From Corynebacterium caspium DSM 44850 (GTDB lineage: Bacteria > Actinomycetota > Actinomycetes > Mycobacteriales > Mycobacteriaceae): a DNA stretch of 64,000 nucleotides. This document shows, one piece after another, positions 46,220 through 54,752 of this stretch (positions are counted from its first letter, which is position 1; every line of letters begins with the position of its first letter). The notes under the pieces were generated by a model. The model saw only the letters and a list, made by a program, of their open reading frames with translations, did not search any database and had not been told where the DNA came from. A program made the translations under genes and the position numbers. The stretch covers positions 806,001-870,000 of the forward strand of contig NZ_CP047118.1 in assembly GCF_030440555.1 (NCBI RefSeq), in the 5' to 3' direction.

Positions 46220-46235
46220 TGTTGACATGTCAACA
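46220..46235. promoter_or_regulatory. Palindromic operator-like site
   Basis: TGTTGACATGTCAACA, a perfect 16-bp palindrome in the 160-bp gap between the monooxygenase start and the tetR stop. A related half-site TTGTCAA lies at 46252-46258, and TTGACA occurs upstream of tetR (46945-46950). It is suited to a dimeric regulator such as the neighbouring TetR protein. Confidence 0.55.
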
Positions 46236-46302
46236 ATTATAAATATGGCTGACCCACTTGTCAAAAGGTTTCCGCGTGTAGTTCGCGGAGGTGGAGCAGG
46301 CT

Positions 46303-46917
46303 CTAGGTCTGGTCGGGAATTCCGCAGCGTAACCCCTGTAGGTAGAGGTCAATTAAGTCGTTACGCAAATTTGGAGCCATCTGCTCCACCGCGCTAACTG
46401 GGGGTCGAGATACTGTAATCAAGCCCATGGTAAAGGTGTGTACATCAATATCGCGATGTAATAAGCCCAAATCTTTTGCCTGGTCAAGCCAGGTCTTTGA
46501 AGTGTTGGAAGCGTATTGACGCAAACCCTGTAAATCAGGAGGGAGCTGTTCAATGCTGGGAGGGGCTAAAACGGGGACAAGGGCACCTATTCCCATTTCA
46601 ACCAATTCAAAAACAATTTGGCGCCATTGTTTCCAGATTTCTGCGTTATCTATTTTATTTTCTGCAGTGGCAGTTGCAATATCTTTTAAAGTTCTGGTGG
46701 CTCTTTTTGTAAGTGAAATATAATCTTCAAGAAGTAGCTCCGAACAACCATGTATTACTGCTTCTCGGTCTGGAAAATTGCGATATAAAGTGGCAATCCC
46801 TACTCCCGATTTTCGAGCGATTTCCTCCATTGTTACAGTCCCCAGTTCACGACTTGTAAATAATTCGCAAGCAGTACGAATGATTACAGCGCGTCTGCGG
46901 CGGGCATCGGCTCGCAT
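46303..46917 (-). CDS. TetR family transcriptional regulator
   Basis: A DNA-binding repressor-type protein. I choose ATG 46917 (204 aa, MRADARRRRAVIIRTACELF) because AAAGGAG lies 8 nt upstream of it. An ATG at 46941 precedes that site. The N-terminal helix-turn-helix is VTMEEIARKSGVGIATLYRNFPDREAVI. The ligand domain is helical with no recognisable pocket residues. It is divergent from the pseudo-ATPase/YhgE pair (128 bp apart) and upstream of the monooxygenase operon on the same strand, so it could control either or both. Confidence 0.92.
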   Translation of the reverse strand: MRADARRRRAVIIRTACELFTSRELGTVTMEEIARKSGVGIATLYRNFPDREAVIHGCSELLLEDYISLTKRATRTLKDIATATAENKIDNAEIWKQWRQIVFELVEMGIGALVPVLAPPSIEQLPPDLQGLRQYASNTSKTWLDQAKDLGLLHRDIDVHTFTMGLITVSRPPVSAVEQMAPNLRNDLIDLYLQGLRCGIPDQT

Positions 46918-47045
46918 AAATAGGGCTCCTTTAATTGTCATTACTTGACACAGGCTACTAAATGCCGGAATAGTGTTTTTACTATAACTGATAGTCCACC
47001 CTCCACATAGGGTTGGTGGTGTGCTAAAAACTTAGGAAGAACTAC

Positions 47046-47813
47046 ATGGAGAAACCACACCTAGCTGCGCAAACAGCCACCATACTGCGCGCACGAAACC
47101 TCCCCCTAGGAACAAAAAATCCAACCGATCTTCCCGGCGCTAATGCCATCGATATTGCCTCCCAAGGTTTAAGTCTTATACATACTGATCGGGAAGCTCA
47201 CTCCACAACCTTGGCATTAATACTTGCCGGCAGAATGAAAGCCCCAAAGGCTGCCAATTTGGAAAACGCTGTCCCAAGTATTGAGCTTTTTCATAAAGAT
47301 CCAGCTAGCGGAGAAATCCAAACCATAACAGCAGCCCGAAAGCGTGCCAGATATATAGCTTTGGCCGGAGTTCCAGAAATAGATGATATTGACCGGCTAG
47401 TACCTGTCCACAATGTCGTGCGTGAGGTCTTAGCCTGGGCTAATCCCTGGTATAAACGCACTCCCAAAGACCTCAGTCAAACCTCCTATGCGCCAATAGC
47501 TAGCGCCCTTGAGCTAGATGTAGACCCTAATATCCAGGTAGGCGAACTAAGCCCCCTAGATCGCTTTCGGTTGCGCTGCGTTTTATCCCTCTTAGTTCGA
47601 CCCCACGCCGAGCTCTTAATAGTTGATGATGTAGACCAACTCCGCAGCATGAAAAAACGAGCCCTCATGCTGCACAGCTTGGCTAAATTTAGTGCCCAAT
47701 TCCAACTGCCCATCGCAGTATTTACCGTGAATCAAGATCCTGAAAATATTGCCCAACACCATGTTGAACTTGGCACGCAACAAGGCCTAAACCCCGCAGG
47801 AGCAGCCAACTAA
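47046..47813 (+). CDS. ABC-type ATPase-like protein lacking a canonical P-loop
   Basis: The 255-aa protein aligns by eye with ABC ATPases. SLIHTDREAHSTTLALILAGRM occupies the Walker A position but has no Gly-rich loop or Lys before the Ser/Thr pair. ALAGVPEIDDIDRLVPVHNVVREVL corresponds to the Q-loop region, VGELSPLDRFRLRCVLSLLVRP to the signature region (LSPLD for LSGGQ), and AELLIVDDVDQL to Walker B (Asp-Asp in place of Asp-Glu). It has no membrane segment. Its stop overlaps the start of the YhgE-like gene, so the two are produced together. ATP binding may be lost; a structural or regulatory role is plausible. Confidence 0.75.
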   Translation: MEKPHLAAQTATILRARNLPLGTKNPTDLPGANAIDIASQGLSLIHTDREAHSTTLALILAGRMKAPKAANLENAVPSIELFHKDPASGEIQTITAARKRARYIALAGVPEIDDIDRLVPVHNVVREVLAWANPWYKRTPKDLSQTSYAPIASALELDVDPNIQVGELSPLDRFRLRCVLSLLVRPHAELLIVDDVDQLRSMKKRALMLHSLAKFSAQFQLPIAVFTVNQDPENIAQHHVELGTQQGLNPAGAAN

Positions 47814-49837
47814 TGAACCTATTTCACATCGGATCAGAACTTCGACGCTTCCGCCACGGCACCCTGCCTCCGCTCGCGCTCACCGTAATCATCATGTTGC
47901 CACTAATATTTGGAGGCCTATTTGTATGGAGTTACTACGACCCAATAGGGCACCTAAATAAACTTCCCGTAGCCCTGGTAAATTCCGATACCGGAGCCGA
48001 AAAAGACGGTCAAAAAATCGCCGCCGGAGAACAAATAACCACCAAACTAATAGACGATGCCTCCGTAGATTTCCATTTAGTAACCGCCGAAGAAGCCCGC
48101 GCCGGCATAGCTAATGGCACCTACTATTTTGGTCTGGAACTTCCCACCGATTTCAGCACCGCAGCGATTAGCGCCGCCAGCGAAAATCCACACCCCGCAA
48201 CCATTAGCGCCGCTTTTTCCAATACCAATGGCTTCATGGGAGTCATGTTGGGAAACCAAATCTTGATTCGAGTAGTAGATGCCATCAATGAAGAATTAGG
48301 CACCCAAGTACTAAACACCATGCTCTTAGGCTTTAATACCATTCACGATGGCATGAATACCGCGGCCGATGGCGCCACCCAGCTAGCCGATGGCACCCAC
48401 ACTGCCTCCGGAGGGGCTAAACAACTAAGCGAAGGCACCACCACCTTAGAAAATGGGATAAACGAACTAAATACCGGCGCGCAATCCCTCCAAGAAGGCG
48501 CCACATCTCTAAATAAAGGCCTAAATACCGCCTCTCAAGGTGCTGAAAACTTAGCTGCGGGCATGAACCGCTTAACCACAGCTAATCAGCGCTTAGGCGA
48601 TGGCGCTAAACAAATATCCGGTGGCGTCGACAAACTAGTAGGCATAGGGGGACAAGCAAGTAATATTCAAAATGCGTTAGCTGCTAACCTGGCAAATCTT
48701 TCCACCCAACTGCGAGCCTCTGGAATTCCCGCAGCAATCCAACTTGCCAACCAAGTAGATGACACTGCAGCCCAACTGCGCATTCAAGGACTTGGCCCCC
48801 AAAGTCCATTGTTGGCAGATTTACAACGTCTACAAGCTGGAGCTGCGGAAATCGCCCACCAACTAGCAGATACTGATGCCGAATATCGCGCCGGGTTAGA
48901 AAGTGCGACAGCAGCAGCTCAAAAGCTTGCCACCGGGTTATATACCTTGGCCGATGGTTCCCAGCGCCTAGTTATAGGTACTAATAAGCTTGCCGATGGA
49001 ACCACCCGGCTAGCTGCTGGAAGTACCCAACTTACCGTGGGGGCTTCCCAGCTGCGCGATGGTTTAGTGCGCTTAGATGAAGGTTCTGGGGAACTGAGCC
49101 TAAAATTGCGCGAAGGAGCAGACCAAGTGCCATATTTTGCTCCAGATACCGTAGCTAAAAATGCGGAAACTGCAGCTAAACCGGTGCGCGAAAAAATCAC
49201 TGCAGATGATATGACTCCTTTTGGAATAGGGCTAGCGCCGTTCTTTATTTCCTTGGGTCTTTTTGTGGGCGGTACCACTATGTTTATGGTGCTTCATGCG
49301 GTACAGCGCCGCGCTACTGATTCCTTAACTTCCCCTTTAAGAGCTGCTTTAGCTAGTTATTTGCCTGGCCTATTAGTTGGCCTTGGTCAAGCCACTGTTA
49401 TGTGGGCAGTATTGGTATTTGCCATTGGAATTAATCCGGTGCATCCAATAGGGCTATTGATTTCTATGTGGGCAATATCGGCGACCTTTGTGGCCATTAC
49501 TCAAGGCATTAATGCCTTCTTTGGATCCTCTGTGGGCAGAGTGCTGTGCATAGCCATAATGGCTTTGTCTTTAGTGTCCTCAGGCGGGCTTTATCCGGTA
49601 GAAACTCAACCGGCTTTGCAGCGGGCTTTCCACATAATTGACCCCATCACTTATTCGGTTAACTTATTGCGTCAAATGATTGTGGGCACTTACGATGCCC
49701 AGTTCGACCATCGTTTGCCTCAGGCAATCCTGGCACTTTTGATATTCGGGTTGATAATGCTGGCAGTAACTGCTGCCTCGGCCTATCGGGACCGCTTGGT
49801 AGCTGCTAAAGACTTGCACCCGGAGCTGGCGGTTTAG
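47813..49837 (+). CDS. YhgE/Pip family membrane protein (ABC-2-like)
   Basis: A 674-aa membrane protein: one N-terminal helix (about 23-43), then the conserved NKLPVALVNSDTGAEKDGQ, an extracytoplasmic region to residue 470 dominated by DG/ASG-spaced repeats (for example GATQLADGTHTASGGAKQLSEG in part) that should form a long coiled structure, and five or six C-terminal helices of ABC-2 type (GIGLAPFFISLGLFVGGTTMF, ending with an SAYRDRL tail). The family includes phage infection protein and EsaA-like proteins. It is coupled to the pseudo-ATPase upstream. The transported substrate, if any, is unknown. Confidence 0.88.
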   Translation: MNLFHIGSELRRFRHGTLPPLALTVIIMLPLIFGGLFVWSYYDPIGHLNKLPVALVNSDTGAEKDGQKIAAGEQITTKLIDDASVDFHLVTAEEARAGIANGTYYFGLELPTDFSTAAISAASENPHPATISAAFSNTNGFMGVMLGNQILIRVVDAINEELGTQVLNTMLLGFNTIHDGMNTAADGATQLADGTHTASGGAKQLSEGTTTLENGINELNTGAQSLQEGATSLNKGLNTASQGAENLAAGMNRLTTANQRLGDGAKQISGGVDKLVGIGGQASNIQNALAANLANLSTQLRASGIPAAIQLANQVDDTAAQLRIQGLGPQSPLLADLQRLQAGAAEIAHQLADTDAEYRAGLESATAAAQKLATGLYTLADGSQRLVIGTNKLADGTTRLAAGSTQLTVGASQLRDGLVRLDEGSGELSLKLREGADQVPYFAPDTVAKNAETAAKPVREKITADDMTPFGIGLAPFFISLGLFVGGTTMFMVLHAVQRRATDSLTSPLRAALASYLPGLLVGLGQATVMWAVLVFAIGINPVHPIGLLISMWAISATFVAITQGINAFFGSSVGRVLCIAIMALSLVSSGGLYPVETQPALQRAFHIIDPITYSVNLLRQMIVGTYDAQFDHRLPQAILALLIFGLIMLAVTAASAYRDRLVAAKDLHPELAV

Positions 49838-50051
49838 TAAAAATAGCTAGCTTAATTTAGCTGTGGGGCAATTCTTGGCAGTGCTGTATTGCCCCCAAGG
49901 CACATTATTTAGGCTCCACCGAGTAGAATCGCGGAGTAACTTCCAGCTCGGTGCTGAAGCTAGTACAAACTGTGCTGCTTATGGCCTGAATTGGCATTGA
50001 AATTCATTTTCTGCAATGAGAAATCTATTTAACGGAAGGACGTAGAGCTTC

Positions 50052-51905
50052 GTGCTACGTACTCACCTAGCGGGAGAGCTCCGCAAAGAAAACACCGGAC
50101 AAACTGTTATTTTGACAGGCTGGGTAAGCCGGCGTCGCGACCACGGTGGGGTGATCTTTATTGATCTTCGTGACCGTTCGGGAATTGCCCAGGTGGTTTT
50201 CCGGGATTCCGAGGTTGCCCAAGGTGCCCATGATTTGCGCAGCGAATACTGCATCCAGGTAACTGGGGTAGTAGAGGCTCGTCCGGAAGGTTCTGCTAAT
50301 CCGAACCTGCCTTCGGGCGAGGTAGAGCTTAATGTTTCTGAGCTAAACGTGCTAAATGCATCCAAAGCTTTGCCCTTCCAAATCGATGATTCGGCAAATT
50401 CTGGGGAAGTAGGCGAAGAAACTCGCCTGAAGTACCGCTACCTAGATTTACGCCGTACCAGCCAACGTGATGCTTTGCGGCTTCGCTCCGCAGCTAATCG
50501 CGCGGCCCGGCGCGTGCTAGATGACCATGATTTCGTAGAAATTGAAACTCCCACGCTTACCCGTTCTACTCCAGAAGGTGCCCGGGATTTCTTAGTTCCA
50601 GCGCGCCTGCGTCCAGGTAGTTGGTATGCTTTGCCGCAATCTCCACAGCTTTTCAAGCAGTTGCTGATGGTGGCAGGTATGGAACGCTACTACCAGATTG
50701 CGCGTTGCTACCGCGATGAAGATTTCCGGGCAGACCGGCAGCCAGAATTCACCCAGCTCGATGTGGAAATGAGCTTTGTGGATCAAGATGACATCATTGA
50801 CTTGGCAGAAAAGATTTTGGTGGAGCTGTGGAAGCTAATTGGCTATGAGATCTCCACGCCAATTCCGCGCATGACTTATGCCGAAGCAATGCAAAAATAT
50901 GGCTCTGATAAGCCAGATCTTCGTTTTGATATTCCGCTGGTAGAGTGCGCTGAATTCTTCAAAGACACCACCTTTAGAGTATTCCAGAATGAGTATGTAG
51001 GTGCTGTCGTAATGCCTGGTGGAGCTAGCCAGCCGCGTCGCCAGTTAGATGCTTGGCAAGAATGGGCTAAGCAGCGTGGAGCGCGTGGATTGGCTTATAT
51101 TTTAGTTGGTGAAGATGGCGAGCTAGGTGGCCCAGTAGCTAAAAATATCACTGCTGAAGAGCGCGCTGGTATCGCTGCCCATGTGGGTGCTAATCCTGGT
51201 GACTGTATTTTCTTTGCTGCTGGTGATCCGAGATCTTCGCGCGCTTTACTTGGTGCTGCTCGCGGGGAAATCGCGGCCAAGCTGGGATTGATTAAGGAAG
51301 GCGATTGGGCCTTTACTTGGGTAGTAGATGCCCCACTTTTTGAATCTGCTGCCGATGCCACTGCTGGTGGCGATGTAGCGCTAGGCCACTCTAAATGGAC
51401 AGCAGTACACCACGCCTTTACTTCGCCAAAGCCAGAATGCTTGGATAGCTTTGATACTGATCCTGGTTCTGCAACTGCTTATGCCTATGACATTGTGTGC
51501 AATGGCAATGAAATTGGTGGCGGTTCTATCCGTATTCACCAGCAGGACGTGCAAGAACGCGTATTTAAGGTTATGGGCATTGAGCAGGAGGAAGCTCGCG
51601 AAAAATTCGGTTTCCTCCTAGATGCTTTTGGTTTTGGCGCTCCACCACATGGTGGTATTGCTTTTGGTTGGGATCGTATTGTGTCCTTGCTCGGTGGTTT
51701 TGATTCCATCCGAGATGTCATTGCTTTCCCGAAGTCTGGTGGTGGCGTAGATCCGCTAACTGAGGCTCCAGCCCCAATTACTCCCGAACAGCGTAAAGAG
51801 GCCGGAGTGGACTTCAAGCCAGGAGCCGCAACTACTGCAACTGCTGCAAATTCCGCTAAAAAAGATGCTGCAGGTGTTGATAATCGCACAAAAGTTCAGC
51901 ACTAA
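50052..51905 (+). CDS. aspS: Aspartyl-tRNA synthetase
   Basis: Class IIb synthetase for tRNA-Asp (and possibly tRNA-Asn). The 617-aa protein starts at GTG 50052 with GGAAGGA upstream. It has the N-terminal OB anticodon domain ([22 protein letters not shown] in part), motif 1 near [20 protein letters not shown], motif 2 [20 protein letters not shown], the bacterial GAD insertion, and motif 3 [15 protein letters not shown]-terminal Ala/Thr/Lys-rich tail of about 30 residues ([15 protein letters not shown]) goes beyond the usual end. Confidence 0.97.
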   Translation: MLRTHLAGELRKENTGQTVILTGWVSRRRDHGGVIFIDLRDRSGIAQVVFRDSEVAQGAHDLRSEYCIQVTGVVEARPEGSANPNLPSGEVELNVSELNVLNASKALPFQIDDSANSGEVGEETRLKYRYLDLRRTSQRDALRLRSAANRAARRVLDDHDFVEIETPTLTRSTPEGARDFLVPARLRPGSWYALPQSPQLFKQLLMVAGMERYYQIARCYRDEDFRADRQPEFTQLDVEMSFVDQDDIIDLAEKILVELWKLIGYEISTPIPRMTYAEAMQKYGSDKPDLRFDIPLVECAEFFKDTTFRVFQNEYVGAVVMPGGASQPRRQLDAWQEWAKQRGARGLAYILVGEDGELGGPVAKNITAEERAGIAAHVGANPGDCIFFAAGDPRSSRALLGAARGEIAAKLGLIKEGDWAFTWVVDAPLFESAADATAGGDVALGHSKWTAVHHAFTSPKPECLDSFDTDPGSATAYAYDIVCNGNEIGGGSIRIHQQDVQERVFKVMGIEQEEAREKFGFLLDAFGFGAPPHGGIAFGWDRIVSLLGGFDSIRDVIAFPKSGGGVDPLTEAPAPITPEQRKEAGVDFKPGAATTATAANSAKKDAAGVDNRTKVQH

Positions 51906-51929
51906 GCTTAATTTTTAGGCATACTTTAA

Positions 51930-51965
51930 GGCACCGAGTACTTAGTTATTCGGTGCCGCTTCTGC
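51930..51965 (+). terminator. Possible terminator after aspS
   Basis: GGCACCGA (51930-51937) and TCGGTGCC (51950-51957) make an 8-bp stem, but only GCTTCTG follows, not a clean T-run. Confidence 0.45.
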
Positions 51966-52038
51966 GTGTTAACCCTATAGTTAGGGCGCAGATACCCACT
52001 ACCGGCTAAACGAAAATCTAGGTCAAGGAGAGTTCTCC

Positions 52039-53259
52039 GTGCAGAGCACCGAGGAAATCGTCGCTAAAGCAGCCGTTCTATTATCTGACCGCTTTGGCGG
52101 AAATCAGACATTAACCGATATTGAGACCCTCAATGGTTCCGGCAATGCGCAGGTGCTAAGAGTGCGGGTGGCCACTAATCCCTACCTGCAAGAACGTTCC
52201 GTAGTGGTGAAATATATTCCCATTACCGATGATGAATTAGATGATGCGGCGCTAGTGCGCGAAGTTGTGGCTTATCAATTTACCACTGCCTTAAGCGAGG
52301 ATGAACGTCCGGGGCCGGTGCTTTTAGCTCACGATATTGCGCAAAGAATTCTAGTGATATCTGATTCTGGTAATGGCGATACTTTTGCTGAACTCCTAGA
52401 ACGCGGCGATACCCAACAGCGCATCCATATTTTGCGCAATCTGGGGCAATCTTTGGGACGGATGCACCGCGCTACCGCAAATAAGGAAACTGATTTTGAA
52501 ACCTTGCGCTTGCGCATGGCTAAAAAGCATCCTGCAGCTGCCCGGGTAAATCGCTTTCGCCTGGTTATGCAGGATTATTCGATGCGCACGGGTTACCAAA
52601 AATTATTAGAGGCCGGAATTGCTGTCCCCGATACAGTAGCTTTAATGCTAAAAGAGTCTATGGATTCTAGTAATGTGGCCCACCGCGCATTTTCGCCTTT
52701 CGATCTTTCCCCAGACAATATAATCGTTGCCCAGCGCACCCAATTCTTGGATTATGAGTGGGCTTGTTTCCGCAATATTTTATTAGATATTGCCGCGGTT
52801 ATTGCCGGTTTCCCACATTATCTATTTGCCAAAGCTATTAGTGATGATGAAGTCGATATTCTTATCGATGCCTGGGAACGAGAGACCTCGGAACTGTGGC
52901 CAGAATTTCGCGATGATAATGCCCGGCAATTAGCTATTGGACGAGCACTATTAGCCTTAGCGGTTTCCGAACTAACCCTAATGCACTTAGGTGGTAGTCA
53001 TAATGTGGTGGCAGCCATAGCTGCGGATGCTGCCGTAGGCGAAGATTCCATTACTTTAAATCCTGAAGAAATAACTCCGTTGCAACATTTATTAGCGCTG
53101 CCAAATAGCACGGAGTTTTCGGAAGGGGAGTTGCTAATGCGCCAAGATTTATTGGAGACATTTAGTGCTTTAGCACGCTATGCTAGCCGATCTGGAAATA
53201 ATAAATTAGCGGTAGTGGCAGAATTTGCAACAGATATTGCCACCCGCTTAGCAGATTAA
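52039..53259 (+). CDS. Phosphotransferase family protein (APH/choline kinase-like)
   Basis: A protein-kinase-like small molecule phosphotransferase. The 406-aa product starts at GTG 52039 (AAGGAG upstream). Visible elements are VVVKYIP (ATP-binding Lys), FDLSPDNIIVAQ (the catalytic loop, with FD replacing the usual HGD) and FLDYEWACF (the DFE-like metal motif as DYE). The catalytic His-Gly of typical APH members is replaced by Ser-Pro-Phe, so activity could be altered. The substrate is unknown. It lies between aspS and rarA, possibly cotranscribed with the latter (48-nt gap). Confidence 0.75.
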   Translation: MQSTEEIVAKAAVLLSDRFGGNQTLTDIETLNGSGNAQVLRVRVATNPYLQERSVVVKYIPITDDELDDAALVREVVAYQFTTALSEDERPGPVLLAHDIAQRILVISDSGNGDTFAELLERGDTQQRIHILRNLGQSLGRMHRATANKETDFETLRLRMAKKHPAAARVNRFRLVMQDYSMRTGYQKLLEAGIAVPDTVALMLKESMDSSNVAHRAFSPFDLSPDNIIVAQRTQFLDYEWACFRNILLDIAAVIAGFPHYLFAKAISDDEVDILIDAWERETSELWPEFRDDNARQLAIGRALLALAVSELTLMHLGGSHNVVAAIAADAAVGEDSITLNPEEITPLQHLLALPNSTEFSEGELLMRQDLLETFSALARYASRSGNNKLAVVAEFATDIATRLAD

Positions 53260-53307
53260 ATTTTATATCCAGGAAAGATTTTAAAAAGAGTTAGGTAGAG
53301 GAGTACC

Positions 53308-54708
53308 GTGCAAAATTCGCTATTCGGAGATTCCGACCCTGCTCTGAATAGTGCTAAATCGCCGCTGCCTGGCACGGATAAACCTAACCAGGCGGTGGAT
53401 TCCTTTTTTGCTGTCGGCCCAGATGCTCCTTTGGCTGCCAGAATGCGGCCACGCAGTTTGGATGAGATAGTAGGCCAGCAACATTTGCTAGGTCCGGGCA
53501 CTCCTTTGCGACGCCTCATAGAGGGCCAAGGTGCAGCTTCAGTAATTCTTTATGGTCCTCCCGGTACCGGGAAAACCACGATTGCTTCCTTAATTTCTGC
53601 AGCTACTGGCAATCGATTTGTGGGTTTATCTGCCCTAAATTCCGGAGTTAAGGAAGTAAGAGCAGTAATTGAAAAAGCCCGTTATGATTTAATGCTGGGC
53701 CAAAAAACGGTGCTATTTATTGACGAAGTACACCGATTTTCTAAAACCCAACAAGATGCACTCTTGGCAGCGGTGGAAAATCGCACAGTATTGCTGGTGG
53801 CAGCTACCACTGAAAACCCTTCTTTTTCAGTAGTGGCACCTTTACTCTCTCGTTCTTTATTATTACAGCTCAACTCTTTAAATGATGCTGATATTCAGCA
53901 AGTTATAGAAAGAGCCTTATTTGATGAGCGTGGTTTTAATAAAAAACTTAAGGCGAGCCCCGAGGCCATGGCCCAATTAGTGCGCCTAGCTGGCGGCGAT
54001 GCCAGGCGCAGTCTTACTTATCTAGAAGTTGTGGGGGAGGCTGTCCTTGCCCGGGCTGAAAATTTTCCGCAAGAACTTAGCGTCGCAGATATTAGCGCCA
54101 ATATTAATAAGGCAGTAGTGCGTTATGATCGCGATGGGGATCAACATTATGACGTCACCAGTGCCTTTATTAAATCTATTCGGGGATCAGATGTAGATGC
54201 CGCTTTGCATTATTTAGCGCGCATGTTAGAAGCTGGAGAGGATCCGCGTTTTATTGCGCGGAGGTTAATTATTCATGCTAGCGAAGATATTGGCATGGCT
54301 GATCCCACAGCTTTAGAGATTGCAGTGGCTGCTGGTCAAGCTGTGGCGATGATTGGAATGCCAGAGGCCCAATTAGCATTATCGCAAGCAACTATTCATT
54401 TAGCTACGGCCCCGAAATCCAATGCCGTGTATAAGGCGATTACTCAAGCCCGGGCAGATATCAAAGCAGGGCGTTTAGGCCCAGTTCCCGCTCATTTAAG
54501 AGATGGACATTATGAAGGTGCCGCGCGCATGGGTAACGCCGTAGGATATCTCTATCCGCATGATTATCCTGCTGGAGTGGTAGAACAGCGCTATCTTCCT
54601 GAAGAATTAGCTGATGCTGTTTATTATCAGCCCACAGAACATGGGGTTGAAAAGCGAATATCAGACTTTTTGGGACGTCTGCGTTTGAAGGTTCGAGGCG
54701 CGCGGTAG
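53308..54708 (+). CDS. rarA: Replication-associated recombination protein A (MgsA/RarA)
   Basis: AAA+ ATPase that acts at stalled forks. The 466-aa protein starts at GTG 53308 and has an N-terminal region with QNSLFGD, resembling a clamp- or SSB-interaction segment, then [21 protein letters not shown], Walker [15 protein letters not shown], Walker [10 protein letters not shown], sensor 1 [10 protein letters not shown], and the tetramerisation domain with [23 protein letters not shown] in part and [19 protein letters not shown]. It precedes alaS by 44 nt on the same strand, as in other actinobacteria. Confidence 0.95.
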   Translation: MQNSLFGDSDPALNSAKSPLPGTDKPNQAVDSFFAVGPDAPLAARMRPRSLDEIVGQQHLLGPGTPLRRLIEGQGAASVILYGPPGTGKTTIASLISAATGNRFVGLSALNSGVKEVRAVIEKARYDLMLGQKTVLFIDEVHRFSKTQQDALLAAVENRTVLLVAATTENPSFSVVAPLLSRSLLLQLNSLNDADIQQVIERALFDERGFNKKLKASPEAMAQLVRLAGGDARRSLTYLEVVGEAVLARAENFPQELSVADISANINKAVVRYDRDGDQHYDVTSAFIKSIRGSDVDAALHYLARMLEAGEDPRFIARRLIIHASEDIGMADPTALEIAVAAGQAVAMIGMPEAQLALSQATIHLATAPKSNAVYKAITQARADIKAGRLGPVPAHLRDGHYEGAARMGNAVGYLYPHDYPAGVVEQRYLPEELADAVYYQPTEHGVEKRISDFLGRLRLKVRGAR

Positions 54709-54752
54709 ACTCTACCGGCATTAATAGTTTTTTTGAGAGCGAGGCTTTAGTC

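Noticed and set aside
49865..49895. Hairpin GGGGCAAT/ATTGCCCC after the YhgE-like gene
   Set aside because: An 8-bp stem is present, but it is followed by CAAGGCAC rather than T residues, so a terminator call is too weak.
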